Assembly: GCF_002999335.1 (NCBI RefSeq)
Contig: NW_020312081.1
Span: forward strand, 186,001-250,000
DNA from: Cyclospora cayetanensis
Lineage: Eukaryota; Apicomplexa; Conoidasida; Eucoccidiorida; Eimeriidae
Length of the DNA: 64,000 nucleotides
Direction: 5' to 3'
The first letter of the stretch is position 1, and each line of letters begins with the position of its first letter. This document shows positions 24,101 to 35,902 of the stretch, one piece after another. The notes under the pieces were generated by a model. The model was not told where the DNA came from, did no database searches, and was given only the letters and a program-made list of their open reading frames with translations. A program made the translations under genes and the position numbers.

Positions 24101-24576
24101 GCTTGCTATATCTGACCTGGAGCTAGTCCCATAGTGTCAGTATAGAAATACGCCGCAAAAGTAGTGAGCGTAAAATTCATGCCCCCCGCTCCAATCATGG
24201 GGGCCGCATACGCCAACAAGCACGACCAGGGCAGCTGCTTCGTTCTTTTGCTGTATCCATTTATTAGTGTGCGCGCCCCCTCAGGCTCTAGTCCAGTGTC
24301 TGCATGCCAAACAACCGCACAGAAATAGCTCCACACGAGATACCAGACCCTGGACGTTCAATGCAAGCCCGCCACAACAAACCACCCAACACAGCACAAG
24401 TAGATCTAAGGGAGAGATGGTGTTTTAGCCTCGCAATAGATATGGTCTATGGCTGGTGTTTACATACTTTCAGACGCGTTGGACTGATTATCTTCTGAGT
24501 CCTCATCGTAGCGGTGCCTCTGCTGCTCCTTGAGCGACCTCTGTCTGCCTTCCTTTTCAAGGCTAAGGCTCGCCAT
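21195..24576 (-). CDS. MFS_2 family transporter (melibiose-symporter/MFSD2-like)
   Basis: Nine minus-strand exons join in phase to 629 residues: 24576-24468, 24299-24117, 23844-23692, 23614-23316, 23042-22768, 22508-22283, 22137-21965, 21807-21564, 21422-21195. A charged cytosolic N-terminus (about 55 residues) precedes a polytopic body with about 12 hydrophobic segments. Family marks are GWLSDITGGWVKRTCGRRKP (residues 119-138, the loop 2-3 motif), DYDERTKLQ in the mid-region, and PDVVDYDEFRTG (460-471, the motif of the glycoside-pentoside-hexuronide:cation/MFSD2 group). Residues past about 555 form a cytosolic tail. Relatives move sugars with Na+ or H+, or lysophospholipids (MFSD2A). The substrate here cannot be read, but a plasma-membrane or organelle nutrient transporter is likely. 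The exon 4 acceptor (after GCGAG at 23615) is chosen by phase and is the least certain. Confidence 0.85.
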
Positions 24577-25739
24577 TGCTGAAAGAATCCCTCCTTCTCT
24601 GACTTCCCCAAAGGACTCACACTGGTTTTGTCTCCCCTAATGATAAAGGCTTGGTGATTTAGGCCACACACCTCCCGTCAGCAGGGAGCTTGCTATTCGA
24701 GGCTTACACAAGGCCAATGAGGCGGGCAGATGTAAGGATAGAAGATTTAAGGAATATTAAGCCCCAAGTTTGGACGACCAGCGATAAATCGCTACGGAGG
24801 TGGGTTCCGGTGGAGCACAGATGGGATTGAGGTCTGTAGGGAGAGTCATCTGATTACCAGAGGCCCATATGCGTGCATAATGGACATTCTGCTGGGAATA
24901 CAAAGGGCACGGAAAGGAAGCAGGGCTTAGATGGTCCAAAATGACAGATCCCCTCGTATCTCCCGAGGGCCGGCTAGTCGAGCCTCATGTCGCCTGCACG
25001 TACTGCCAGACGAAGAGAGAGTGCTGCAGCTAGTATTCCTCTCTTTTAGTTTATTTAGCACAAAGGAAAAGCCGTTTCAAACTGGAAGCACGCAGCAGCA
25101 GCGACGGGCACGGAGCAACAATGAATCGTTCGATGCTTTGCTGTTCTACCGGGGCTGCTGCTGCCTCTCGTTCTGTTAAATTTTCGGGCATACTTGCTCC
25201 TGAGGAGTGGCATGCGTCTTCTTTTAGTTTTGCTACAAGAAAAAGGCAAAAATAAACGAGCGAACAATGTAATTGAACCGATCCCATTTCTGTTCAGCGT
25301 CCAGTTGCTACATGGCCACTCCTTACTCTTACACATCAAGTGCAAACCCATGAAGCACCCACGCATCAGCTTCCTAGTTTGTATTCCAATATACAAGATT
25401 GCACTTTGGCTACTGTTTGGCATGGGATAGCCTCTAGCTTTACTCATGAGGCAACATTTGACAGTTTCCACACTTGACTCGCCAAGTGGGCTTTATGGTG
25501 CCCCCACTTGTTGAAAACCTGGATATTCTATTCATTTTCCATGTCATGGACATATAATTCTCTCGAAGAATGAATTTAGGTATGATAGAATGTACGTCCC
25601 ATGCCCCTTTATGGGACTGACGCCTAACTGAACCTCTATCGGCACTGTAACCCCGAAGGTAAGGTCTTCGTCGAGAGATCCCCAATTCTAGAGACAACAG
25701 GAACTTCCTAGAGCATTATTGAATGCTTTCAAAGATCCC
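24577..25739. other. Upstream region of transporter gene
   Basis: Contains the 5' flank of the transporter and a short CAG/CTG-rich patch at about 25090-25180. No gene supported. Confidence 0.5.
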
Positions 25740-28700
25740 TTGTTTTTCTCTGCCGGCGATTCTAAGAGATATCGGCAGGAGGGGAGTGGGTCAGCTAGGG
25801 TACACGTAGATGCGCCTCACCGCATTCTAAACACACACAGCTGGCTGCACGTGGCATCTGGCCCACTCACACCATACACTACACTGCATCTTCTTGTATT
25901 CAGCTAGTAGTATGCTGCAGCAAATATGCTATACGAACAGCCAAATCAATAAGTCAATTTGATACTATTTCTTTGGGATATCAACGAGTGTAGTTGAAAC
26001 CGTTGATGTGCGATTAGCTCACCACATCTTCTCTCCTACTTTCAAACACATGCTATCATGTTCTTTACCTGTACATCAAGACCTAAGACGAACTGAGTGT
26101 AGGAACAAAATTTCCCTGTATTTTGCGACTGCCCAAGTAGGAAAGCCGCGGAAAGTGTGCAAAAGAAAAGGTGTGCCTTTAGCACAGAAGCAAATCCGAA
26201 GTCAAGAAAAGTACATGCACTCTCCAAACACGAACAAGAGGCCTAGCCAACATGACCACGGTCGCGAGGTGTCTCGCTGTCGACGGAGCGCTGGAGTTGG
26301 TGTGCTTCGTGCTACTAGAAAGCAGAAGGCCAGTAAATGTGTGAGGAGAATCAAGTACACATTACTACAGGGGTGCTTCCGCGTCCCCACAGAGCAGATC
26401 CTGCATGCAAAAACAGCCAGTTCATGAAGCAAACCCCATTTCACACCCCGAAACGGGCATAAGCATCATATATCTGAGAGTACCAGGCCAATCTGAGTCT
26501 CTTGAATGCCAGAACAATAGTTAAAGAGAAATTTCAAAGTACATCTATGCATGAAAGTAGCCATTTCGGCGCAGCGCACGTTAAGGAAAGGCAATTAATA
26601 AGGGAACCGAGGAGTATTTTTTTTATGACACCTATTGCCGTTAATCAAACTGAGTCTGAAATTTGTATTTCGGCAAAGACACCCGCAGTTGCTACTCCCT
26701 CAACAATTGAAGCTGGCGTCCCCCAACCCCATTTCACCATATATTTCCTTGTGGCAAAGCCCACCATCACTACAATTGTACACTTATACGGCTTCTTGTC
26801 TACCCTTCGCCTTATTCTGTCGCTTGCATGAGCGGCAAAGTCCCGAACAATCTTGAGGGTTTTAGTCAATTTTGAGAGACGCCAACATTGATAGCTCTAT
26901 GCCACTTCGAATTTAGAAGATCTTAAACAGAACATTGATCACTAAGAAAATGGTTATCGACCCCATCCACCTGGTCGTAAACTCGTTCTTCACTTACCCT
27001 CTGGTACACCTCATCAAACCTGCCGATCCACTACGAACCAATCTACAGGCTCGAAACACATAGCCAATGCCCCCTTAAATAATTTCGCGTCTGTCTTTCT
27101 TGAGAATTGTGCATACAGTTGCGTGCACTAGCCAGCTGTTATCTGAATGCTTCATCCACTACGGGTCGCTGCTGACCCCAGAGCATCCGGTGTAGTACCG
27201 ATTCGGAGGGAGACCCGTCAGTGTAGACCAGGAATGCCGAGGAGCAACGGCTAGATGAATTTACTGTCTTATTATAATCTGTCTCACCATGAGGAAGAAA
27301 CTCAAGCCAAGTAATTGAAAGCTTGTTAGTATGGCGTTGCGAATACTGCGGAACTGTGCTGTTGGCGCACACCGTGTGCCCAACAGCCTCAGGGTGGGGT
27401 TCGTAGTGGTCAGACGATGATTAATATGTGGACGATTCTTAAGCGGACACAAACGCAGCTATAAAATCTGAACTTTTTTGATGATAGAGCTCCTGATGAA
27501 TACACAGAGATCTCAGATATGAGTGACTAAGAGTAGTTGAGTGACAATCCGCTTGAGAGCTTGAGCAAGAGATGCATGTGGAGTACTACAGAGTCCGTTG
27601 ACAGCCACGTAGATGTCATTCTGACCCTTGATATTCGGCAGTCCAGCAATGGCTTCTAAAGTCACATCTTTTGTAGCTTCTCCAGGAGCCGAACGACCCT
27701 ACAGAAAGCTTAATTTACGAGAACTGCGCAGCCTCAGCGGCTGACGATCTAAGCATCAGCTGCATACACATCCGCCGCGGAATGTATTTTAGGCCACCAG
27801 AAATACAAGAAGAGCCCTTCCAAATGTAGCATCGATCCAAGCATGGGTCGAAAGAATATTATCATGTGCTTTCCGCAAAACGGCACTGCGGAAGCGAAGT
27901 CAGAATGTGCAAGGGGTGTAGTCCCTGCCTGTTTTTGAGCCATAGCAGGCCATCCTTAGCGGGGTAGTACTTCACCTTTTTGCCATTTTGGATTTTGGCA
28001 GTGACAGTGGATACATGGTTATTGATGCATGTGCCTTACTCAGTTTCTATTAAAGACCATGTACTGTCACGTGCAGCGCTGCAAAATAACGGATCACTGA
28101 AGAGGCACGAGAGTACTTCGGCATGAGTTGGTGCTGCCTTGCATGCACTTGACTGTACAGCCACACTCCACGGGGCGCTCAACGCAGCTGACAACTCTAG
28201 GAATATCAGAGCCCCGGGAAATCTTTGTAATTTACAGTAGAGACTGATGGTATATCTGGAGAGTAGAATGATCTCCATTTGAACCGTGAGCACGCAGCAC
28301 TTCACCTCCTCTCCCACCGCAGAGTTCCTTTTCCTGCATTAAATACAGTTGGCTGGTTTCGGTAGAACGATGAGATCACCAGCAGTGCTTTGATGTTTTG
28401 ACTACCCATAGCCTGTTTATACATACTAGCACCCACTGCTACGTCACTTACATTGGGTGATTAAAAATGTGGCACTCATGAGTGGGCAGCTTGATGACCA
28501 ACAAGCTGCAGGTCGGGACCGAAAAGAAGTTTCCTTGCTTCGGCATATACCTCCATTCTCCAGGCCAGAGACAACGTATCTCCAGTACATCTGAGCGGAT
28601 TCCTGATCCGAGTCGAGCAAATTCCTGAAAAAAAATTACGATAATAATCTGGTAGCCTAGAAGAAATTTCTCAACGCGCTTGTTTGTGCGTACAGATATA

Positions 28701-31560
28701 GGCCACTCCTTTACTGCTTCAACTTTTGCCGGGTCTAGCTCATTTCCTGTAGCCGAAACACAGAAACCCAGAACACAACTATCCTAATGAAAAGAAAACT
28801 TTCCTGTTGTTGCAAACCAGTGCTTGTTCTGCAGCAGCTGAAGCGCACGCCGTTGGCGCTCTTGATGCTGTTCAACATGTTGGCTATGGAGCAAGGCGTC
28901 GTCGAAGCAGACAGCAATCCACCCAGCCTTGCTCGAGAGACTCATGAACTTCGTGTCTTCTTCCACTGTTCAAGCTCAGCAGATGCCTTTAAAAGTTCGA
29001 ATGACACACAGGTATACTCAAGCTTCCGAATGTGATGGTGAAAGCCGTCGTGCGCCTATCATCGAGATAATGGGGATTGCACGCAAGTGGCTGTTAAGTG
29101 AAGTGTGGACTATAGTGTTGATTACTGTAGCGCTAGTTAGTTCGCTAACGTGAGGCATTGGGAGCTTTTGTTCTGCAGGCAATTTGTTCAAGGGCTTAAA
29201 AGTAGCCATCATGCGCCACCTGCCCTCCTGTTTCGGCACCAACACCGGATTATGCTTAGAAGGGCTGGTCAACCCCTGGAGGTCGCCATTCTTCAACAAA
29301 TCATTTGCCTGCCACTCGATCTCCGTTTCATGCCACGAGGGCTTCCGATACCACAAAACATGACTTGGGACTGACTTGTGGTAGAGCTCGATACTGTGTG
29401 CTGCACGAAAAGCAGGTGGCCCTGGCCAGCCTGCTGGCAGCTAATGAGTACTTACCTAATCCGCCCAACCCTTGATATTTGACCATTCATGCTGTTCTGC
29501 GGCTTAAAGTTTAACCGAAGTTTCTAATTACAAACCGGTTGCAGAGCCAATTAGGCGAGATGCGTGCTCAGAACCATCTTGCCGTACTGCAATACTTAGC
29601 CGCTTGTGTAAAGTGTCTGCCCAGCCTAATTATCGAGGCACCGACTGTACCCCGATCTCCATGGATGAAGGAAACGTTGTTGATGGTACTGGGAGCTGCT
29701 ATGTGCTAGCGAATCCTGACACAGACCTCCACAGAATGCAGGTGCGGCCGTATGGCGGCCTTCCCCTGGCTCACTCATGGCATACTGGCTTACCCACGGC
29801 ATACCAGGATCCCGTCATGGTGCAAGGGTTCAGCACAAAAGTAATAAACTGTGCTGATCGGACACCTTTCCAGGCTAACGTAGCATATTCCTGCGGTTCT
29901 GTCGCCAATTGTTGCGTTCTGCTACCATTCAGCGAGCCGAAGCCCTTGGGAGTCCGCTAACGAGTGACTGGGAGACTGCGCTTCTATGCCTTCTCGGATA
30001 CCAGATCCACTTCAAATTCTGTACCTAGTGACGCTGCAACTTTTGGCCATCGATGTAAGCTCGTGCAGCGCTATTCTCTGTTGCCCTCTTCATTGCATTA
30101 CGGTGTACGGGAGGGGGGGGCAGGGGGGCTGGCCGCTTCCCTGATGCACCGCCTTTGCTCGCCAAGCAGCCTGCTTAAGCTGGGCTCAGCCCCACTGTCC
30201 AAATTCTTTAATTTTTTCATGGGCTTGCATATCTGGATTTTTGGAACGACTCCCCCACAATAGTAGCAGGTGCGGTGTTAGGGGGCTGTTTGTAGCTACA
30301 TAACAACGCTTGTTCCCCTTAGCTTCTTTTCGTCTACCTTAGACTGTGTGCTAGGGTCGCTTCACACGGCCTCGACCTCTATAGGTCCCAAATCTTTACA
30401 TGTGCTCTTCTCTCTCACCCAAAGAGACAACAGATGCCTCAGTCATTCTCAAAACGTCAAGCAGTTCTGCGTTTGCCGAAGCCCCACCGATCAACCGTTG
30501 AATTGCTGAGTTGCTGTCCGCAACACAGCAACTTTCTGATGTGACATCTTCGGGAGACCTTGGAAAAATCACTGATAAACAAGCTGTTCGTCTACATTGA
30601 GGCTTTTGGAGACCAAAGTTTCATTTGTCTTGGTGTGCCGACCTATTGATACATTGCCATGCTCCAGATTTCTCAGTTCGCTCAACGCTTGTTCTTGCGC
30701 GGACCTCGGCATCAACCGATACGTCAGAGCTTGTCCGAAGGTTCGAAGAGTCTAAGTCCGTACACACAAACGAAGTTCCCTACATAAACAGACTTACTGT
30801 TGAAGTGCTTTCCTCTCCCATAAACACGCCTCAGGGAGCACTCATTCTCCTATAACTAGGGGCGGAAGGCGAGGTACATTTCCCACCCTCTGATTAAGTC
30901 TTCAGCTACTTGCCCGTCCTAATGACCGTCATACGTTTCCCTGGTCAGCATGACTTCATCGACACATTCACAAACAGTTTATCGGTCTAACACGTCCTGC
31001 TTTTCTACCAGCTCTAAAGCAGCCTTGTTCACATCAGTTTACAATCCGGTCACTGCCGCCCCGAAAAGGGTTGCAGCGACTTCAGCTTCCACTGCCAGAG
31101 GGTTTTCCCCCTAAGTCTCTTGCCTAAGATAATCAAATTATTAGGCTTCAAATAACTTGATCGATGCTAGAATACAGCTGTAGGAGCAACTCAGCCCAGT
31201 GCATCCAAAGCCAGTGGATGAGCGGGGAACAGGCCCATCGAGCCATGCGGTGCTACCAACTGTGGCACTCCGTCTATGTTCTCCGTAGGGAGACACTTCG
31301 CTCCAGGGTCACTATAAACTTCAGAGGAAACTCTTAAGTGTTTCGCCAATAAAACTCCCGCCTTTTTCTTGCCGAAGCCCCCTGAGTTCCAGACCTCCAG
31401 GGACAGGGACAGCTTGGGCGTGCGTGGCTGCATCGTCAAAGCATTCCAAGCATAGATGGCTAGCTGCGTGTAGCTACCAGCGCACATGCACACAATATTG
31501 GTTCTAATTGTATCAAACTGACAGTTCTCTCCAACAGAAAGGATTTGAGTTGAGACAAAC
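25740..31560 (-). mobile_element. Degenerate Ty3/gypsy element with both LTR remnants
   Basis: Reading on the minus strand: 5' LTR-like at about 31560-31290; a leader at 31290-31200 shared with 48.45 kb and 61.3 kb; a diverged gag/protease interval; reverse transcriptase at about 29360-28600; an integrase zinc-finger remnant at about 28000-27750; integrase core remnants at about 27650-27140; and a 3' LTR-like sequence at about 25990-25740 (core near 25790). RT marks are NPVLVPKQEGRWRMMATFKP, an FDD catalytic remnant (CFDDALLHSQH) and the thumb start (AVKEWPISV). The integrase core shows HPEAVGHTVCANSTVPQY, a decayed form of the HPQTDGQTER-type signature, and LEFLPHGETDYNKTVNSS. Many stops and frameshifts make it non-autonomous. 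Confidence 0.75.
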
Positions 31561-32492
31561 CAATCGATCAGCTCAATTCAAGTATCAGTTTAATCTAGAA
31601 AGTTTTTTAGAAGTTAACCCGTGTAGCCTAGCCCACTACACGGACACTAGAAGGCAGGTAACATTTTATCTCCCGCATGCATTTGCCAAAGATTGGGCTC
31701 GAGCGTATTACCTAGCACAATAGAGCAAAAGTATAATGAACAGATTTCGTGCTTACATCGTTCGCTTGTACTTCATGCTGTGATATTGGCTGCCTTCACT
31801 TCAAGTGCTTCCAGGGAAGTGCCCCTCGTGTGCTAGAAGATTTTGGGTACAGTAGAAGATAACTCCTCCCTGCTCTCTTTATTACTACGAGCTTTAAAAC
31901 AAGCTGTTAGACAATTTAAAACTAAAACGGTCCTTCTGACGGTGTTTTCCAATGGCAGCGGTGGGAGCAGTATAGAGCACTGCTCTGCCGCTGTCGCTGC
32001 TGGCGGCTGCTGCAGTTGCAGTAGCAGCCCCCATGTCTGTCATCTTTCATCCTTGATATGATTCCCCTTTAGTTTCCCACCAAATTAATGCTTGTCTTGG
32101 CCTCTGCATGCCACTAAAATTGTGTTCTGCAGCCGGAGCAGGGGCAGCCGCAACACGAGATAGCTGCAGTTGGTCGTCCACTCGTGTCCTCTCCTGTTTA
32201 AGACCCTCGTAAGTCTCTTCCATGCCTTTACCAGTACTCTTTGTGTTGGGAGCCTACGGAAACAGCGCATCAAAGCACGATCTGCCCCTAATCACCCATG
32301 CCCCAAATTCCAGTTGCATGCACAGTAGGGGCGTTCCCACACCCACGGTTCCAGGTTCCGTGTTTTGCAGCCTGAAAGAGCACTTACCCCTTAGTCTATT
32401 TAGAAATCTGTATTGGATGCAGCTCTATGCAATGGGCATATGTGGCTCGTGTGTTTGGGGAGCAGGGTTCACACCTGTGCATTCATCCCGCA
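31561..32492. other. 5' flank of ubiquilin gene
   Basis: A CTG/CAG-rich patch at 31950-32030 and no supported coding. Promoter and 5' UTR of the ubiquilin gene are expected here. Confidence 0.5.
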
Positions 32493-34929
32493 ATGTCTGA
32501 CCCCCCTCAAGGGCAGCAGCAAGCAGGGGAGAACCCCAGTGCTCCTGTTACGGCTCAAGAAGCCGCGGCAGTCGCAGTACCACCTGCGGAAGCAGCAGCA
32601 CCTACTGAGCATCTACCTGAGGTTTCTTTTAAGGTTTCTGGGGGCACCAATTTCAGCCTCAACGTGAACCAGAACTGGACTGTACGCGAACTCAAGCAGA
32701 AATGCGAAGAAAAATGCCAGATACCGGTTGCAGCTCAAAGGCTAATTTACAAAGGTACATTTCGAGGCAATCTTCGTCAGTTCTTATGGGTGGCGAAGCG
32801 TCATGCAGGCTTCTTTGGGCCTGGGGTTTGATGTGTGCGATGTGAAGTTGGGGATATCTGAGTCGGAGAGATAGTGTGAGGAAACTGTGTATCGCTATTC
32901 CTCCATAGGGCTAGGGACTGCCCGTGTGCATGCCACGGTCGGGCTGAGCTACAGGACGAGGGGGGAATCGGGATAAGATGTGGGGTTCATGTTATGAGTG
33001 TTTGCATGCACGTTTTGTTGTTCAGGAAGAATCCTAAAGGACGAGGACTCCGTCAGTGGGTTGGGTCTGAAGGATCATCATATCATGCATCTGGTTAAAG
33101 GCGTCACAGCACCACCAGCGAACCCGCCGCAGCAGCAGCAACAACAGCAGCAAGCAACGCCAGCTGCAGGAACTCCTCCCGCAGCCTCCGCCGGTGTGTT
33201 TCGTGGGTTTTGGGGCTTCGCATGCGCGCGTTTTCGCTTTCAGGGGTGTTGGAAAATGTTGTCGAATCAGGGCATATAGGGGGATGTTGGGGGTGTGCGA
33301 TTTGCATCACAGGCATTCCTTCCTCTGGCCCTCCGGGGATGGACCAGTTTCTTCAGTCCATGCTTTCAGGTGGGTCGGTCGTGTGTCTGGTTGTTTTGGA
33401 GGGGAGCCGCGTTTTTGAGCACACAAGCTGTGGTGGTGCTGCCTCAGTGCATGCCTACGTGTATTGGGGCTTGGTGATTTGCGTGTCGTGCGAAACAGGT
33501 GGCCTGGGTGCGGGCATGGGGGGCCCCATGGGGGCAAACCCTATGGGGGGCCCCATGGGGGCAAACCCTATGGGGGGCCCCATGGGGGCAAGCCCTATGG
33601 GGATGATGGGCCCCGAAATGCTGGAGATGATGCAGACTCCCTTCTTCCAGCAGGCTATCGAGTCGCTAACACAGAACCCCCAGATGTTCAGGAGCATTGT
33701 CGAAAGCGTTCCAACCCTCCGGCCCATGCTTGTACGAGCAACGCGCTGTCTTGTTATTTGCGTTTCACCCGCTCTTTCTTGCAGCCTTCCTCGTCTTTGA
33801 ATTTCTAGAGCGGCTGCAGTCATTCGCAGTCTGGTGGCTACATACGCTAGGGGCTTGAAGTGTTAGCCTTTCAGAGTAGCACACTGAGTCGCATTGTCTT
33901 CTTCGGTTGAAGGTTGTGTGTGTGTGTATGTATGTGTGTTTGTGTATGTATGTGTGCATGTATGTGTGCATGTATGTGTGCATGTGTGCATGTGTGTCTA
34001 CGCTCTCCGCAGCCAATGATGCAGGGCATCCTAGACAATCCAGAACGCATGCGCGCGATGTTCAGTCCGCAAATGGTTCAGGTGCGCTGTGGTTCTGAGT
34101 GTGTGTGCCGCGAGACTTTTTCTTCAGATCTACGGCCGGCTGCAACTACTAAGGGTGGGGAGCCCCCAGCTTGCTTGCTTGCGCGTGCGCGTTTCAGGCT
34201 TCTATGCAGATACAGCAAGTCTTGCAACAGCAAATGCGCCAGCAGCAGGGAGCAGCCACTCAAGCCGAAGGAAGCGCTATGGGAGCTTCAGGCACTCCGC
34301 CTGCTGCGGGAAACTCTGGGGGAGCAGTGCCTCCGCCCTTCGGTGTCGGTCCTGCTGGCTTTGGCTCGATGGTGCAGCAAGCAGAGCAGTTGATGCGGAC
34401 TAATCCTGAGCTTATGAGCCAGATGATGCAGGTTTTCAGCAACATGCAGGCACCCGGAGCTTCAGGCGCTGCGGGGGCCCCTGGGGCCCCAGGCGCTGCT
34501 CCCGGAGCCCCCAACCCTTTCGCGGCGTTTTCGTCTTTCGGAAGTTTGGGAAGCATGGAAGGCTCTCCATTCCAAGGCATGGGGTCTGCGGTTGGCGATG
34601 CGAGGCTCCCCGAGGAGAGGTATGAAGGGGGGTGGCTTCGGGTTGGAGAGCTGCTCTGGGGGGTCACCTCGCGCGAAAAGCGCCTGAGCTGCTTTGAGCG
34701 GGAGTTCGGCTCGGCAAATGGAGGTTCTCTTGCGGCTGGGTTTTGCTGGGGGTGTGTAGGTGGGGATAAATATGTGGATTGCGAGTGTTTCAGGTTTGCA
34801 TCTCAGCTGCAGTCTCTGACAGACATGGGATTCATCGATCGAGATGCCAACCTTGCTGCCTTGCAAGAAACAAACGGAGATGTGAATGAGGCAATTAGTC
34901 GGTTGCTGGAGCGGGGGCTCGGCAATTGA
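32493..34929 (+). CDS. Ubiquilin / Dsk2-like UBL-UBA shuttle protein
   Basis: Seven exons join in phase to 448 residues: 32493-32754, 33026-33193, 33313-33369, 33499-33731, 34013-34081, 34198-34619, 34794-34929. Order of parts: an Ala/Pro/Gln-rich N-terminus; a ubiquitin-like domain (about 43-115, with RLIYKGRILKDEDSV at the usual loop); a poly-Gln/Pro linker; Met/Gly-Pro repeats; STI1-type segments (QTPFFQQAIESLTQNPQMF, and MMQGILDNPERM); a Gln/Ala/Gly-rich middle with a further NPELMSQMMQ segment; and a C-terminal UBA domain (about 403-445) with the MGF loop. Such proteins carry ubiquitylated clients to the proteasome and chaperone membrane proteins in the cytosol. The start is the ATG at 32493, which gives MSDPP; an upstream in-frame ATG exists but adds no conserved sequence. 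Confidence 0.93.
33516..33596 (+). repeat. 27-bp x3 coding tandem repeat in ubiquilin
   Basis: Three adjacent 27-bp units encode MGGPMGANP, MGGPMGANP and MGGPMGASP in exon 4, between the UBL and the first STI1-like segment. The units are nearly identical in DNA, so the expansion is probably recent and may vary in length between strains. Confidence 0.9.
33913..33998 (+). repeat. TG/ATG microsatellite inside ubiquilin intron
   Basis: A tract of TG, TATG and GCATG units fills much of the intron between 33732 and 34012 and ends just before the acceptor at 34011-34012. Confidence 0.9.
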
Positions 34930-35902
34930 ATTGTATGCTGCAGCAGAACCCGTTTGGGTATATGTATACCTTGTTGCTTGTCTGCCCTGCCCGTAGGGCA
35001 GGTGTGGGGGGCTTGGCGTCGCGTGTACCCCCTGCAATGAATAGTGCGTGTTGTGCTAACTGATTCCATCGAGAATATCAATGGAGCATAAGTAACGGCT
35101 GAAGGGGCACGCAATTTCTTGTGGGCAGTGTGTCGCTGCCCAACTACCTGGACGATAATTGCAACCGATTTATGCTCTTAAGCTCCCACATAAAGGCAGC
35201 AGTAGAACTAAAGAACGCACTCAGGTGTCGAATGCCCACGAGCTCCAATGGGTCGGCTTTTAGGGAGCCCAGTGCGTGGTACCTTGTTTTTCGGCGTAGC
35301 AAACTAGTTAGGCCACGTGAGTTGGCGAGCAGCCGTCCCTTCGATATTCGTCGGGAAGAAAGGGCACAATCCTGGGTTCAGTCGCCGCGAGTGTTCACTG
35401 CGGTTATCCCTGCTGCAGTAGCCGAAAGAAATCCCGTTTATAGTTAGATTTTTTATGTGGAGAGCCTCCTATCAAATGCATACCGCCCATTCTCTAGGGA
35501 AATAGGCGTGGTTCGGGCGCTATCTCGGTAGGGCAGAGACTCCCTGTTGTTGCGTCAACTTTGTACGTTCTCTCAATATGTACTCACAATTCCGTAAACG
35601 CTGCACGTTGTACTCATGTTAAAGTTTCATCCAAAAGATATCTTCTTCGCTAAGCGTGCCCCCTCTTTCCTGCGACGGCTCTCCACTCCATCGGCGCCCG
35701 TACCCCAGGGGCCCCAAGCTCCCAATTGGGGGGCCCCATGTGTGCGCCATGGGAATGCTTTTTCAATGTGCCATAGCTTATTGCTTACTGATGCTGTGCA
35801 CTGTACGTTTCTATGTGCCTAAGACCGTAGGCATCAAGTGAGGGCGTTCGCCTTCCGTCCTTCGGCAGGCCTTCCTGCGTGTGTTGTTCGCAATGATTGT
35901 CT
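34930..35902. other. Intergenic between ubiquilin and peptidase genes
   Basis: Contains the ubiquilin 3' UTR and the promoter of the peptidase gene. No other gene seen. Confidence 0.55.
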
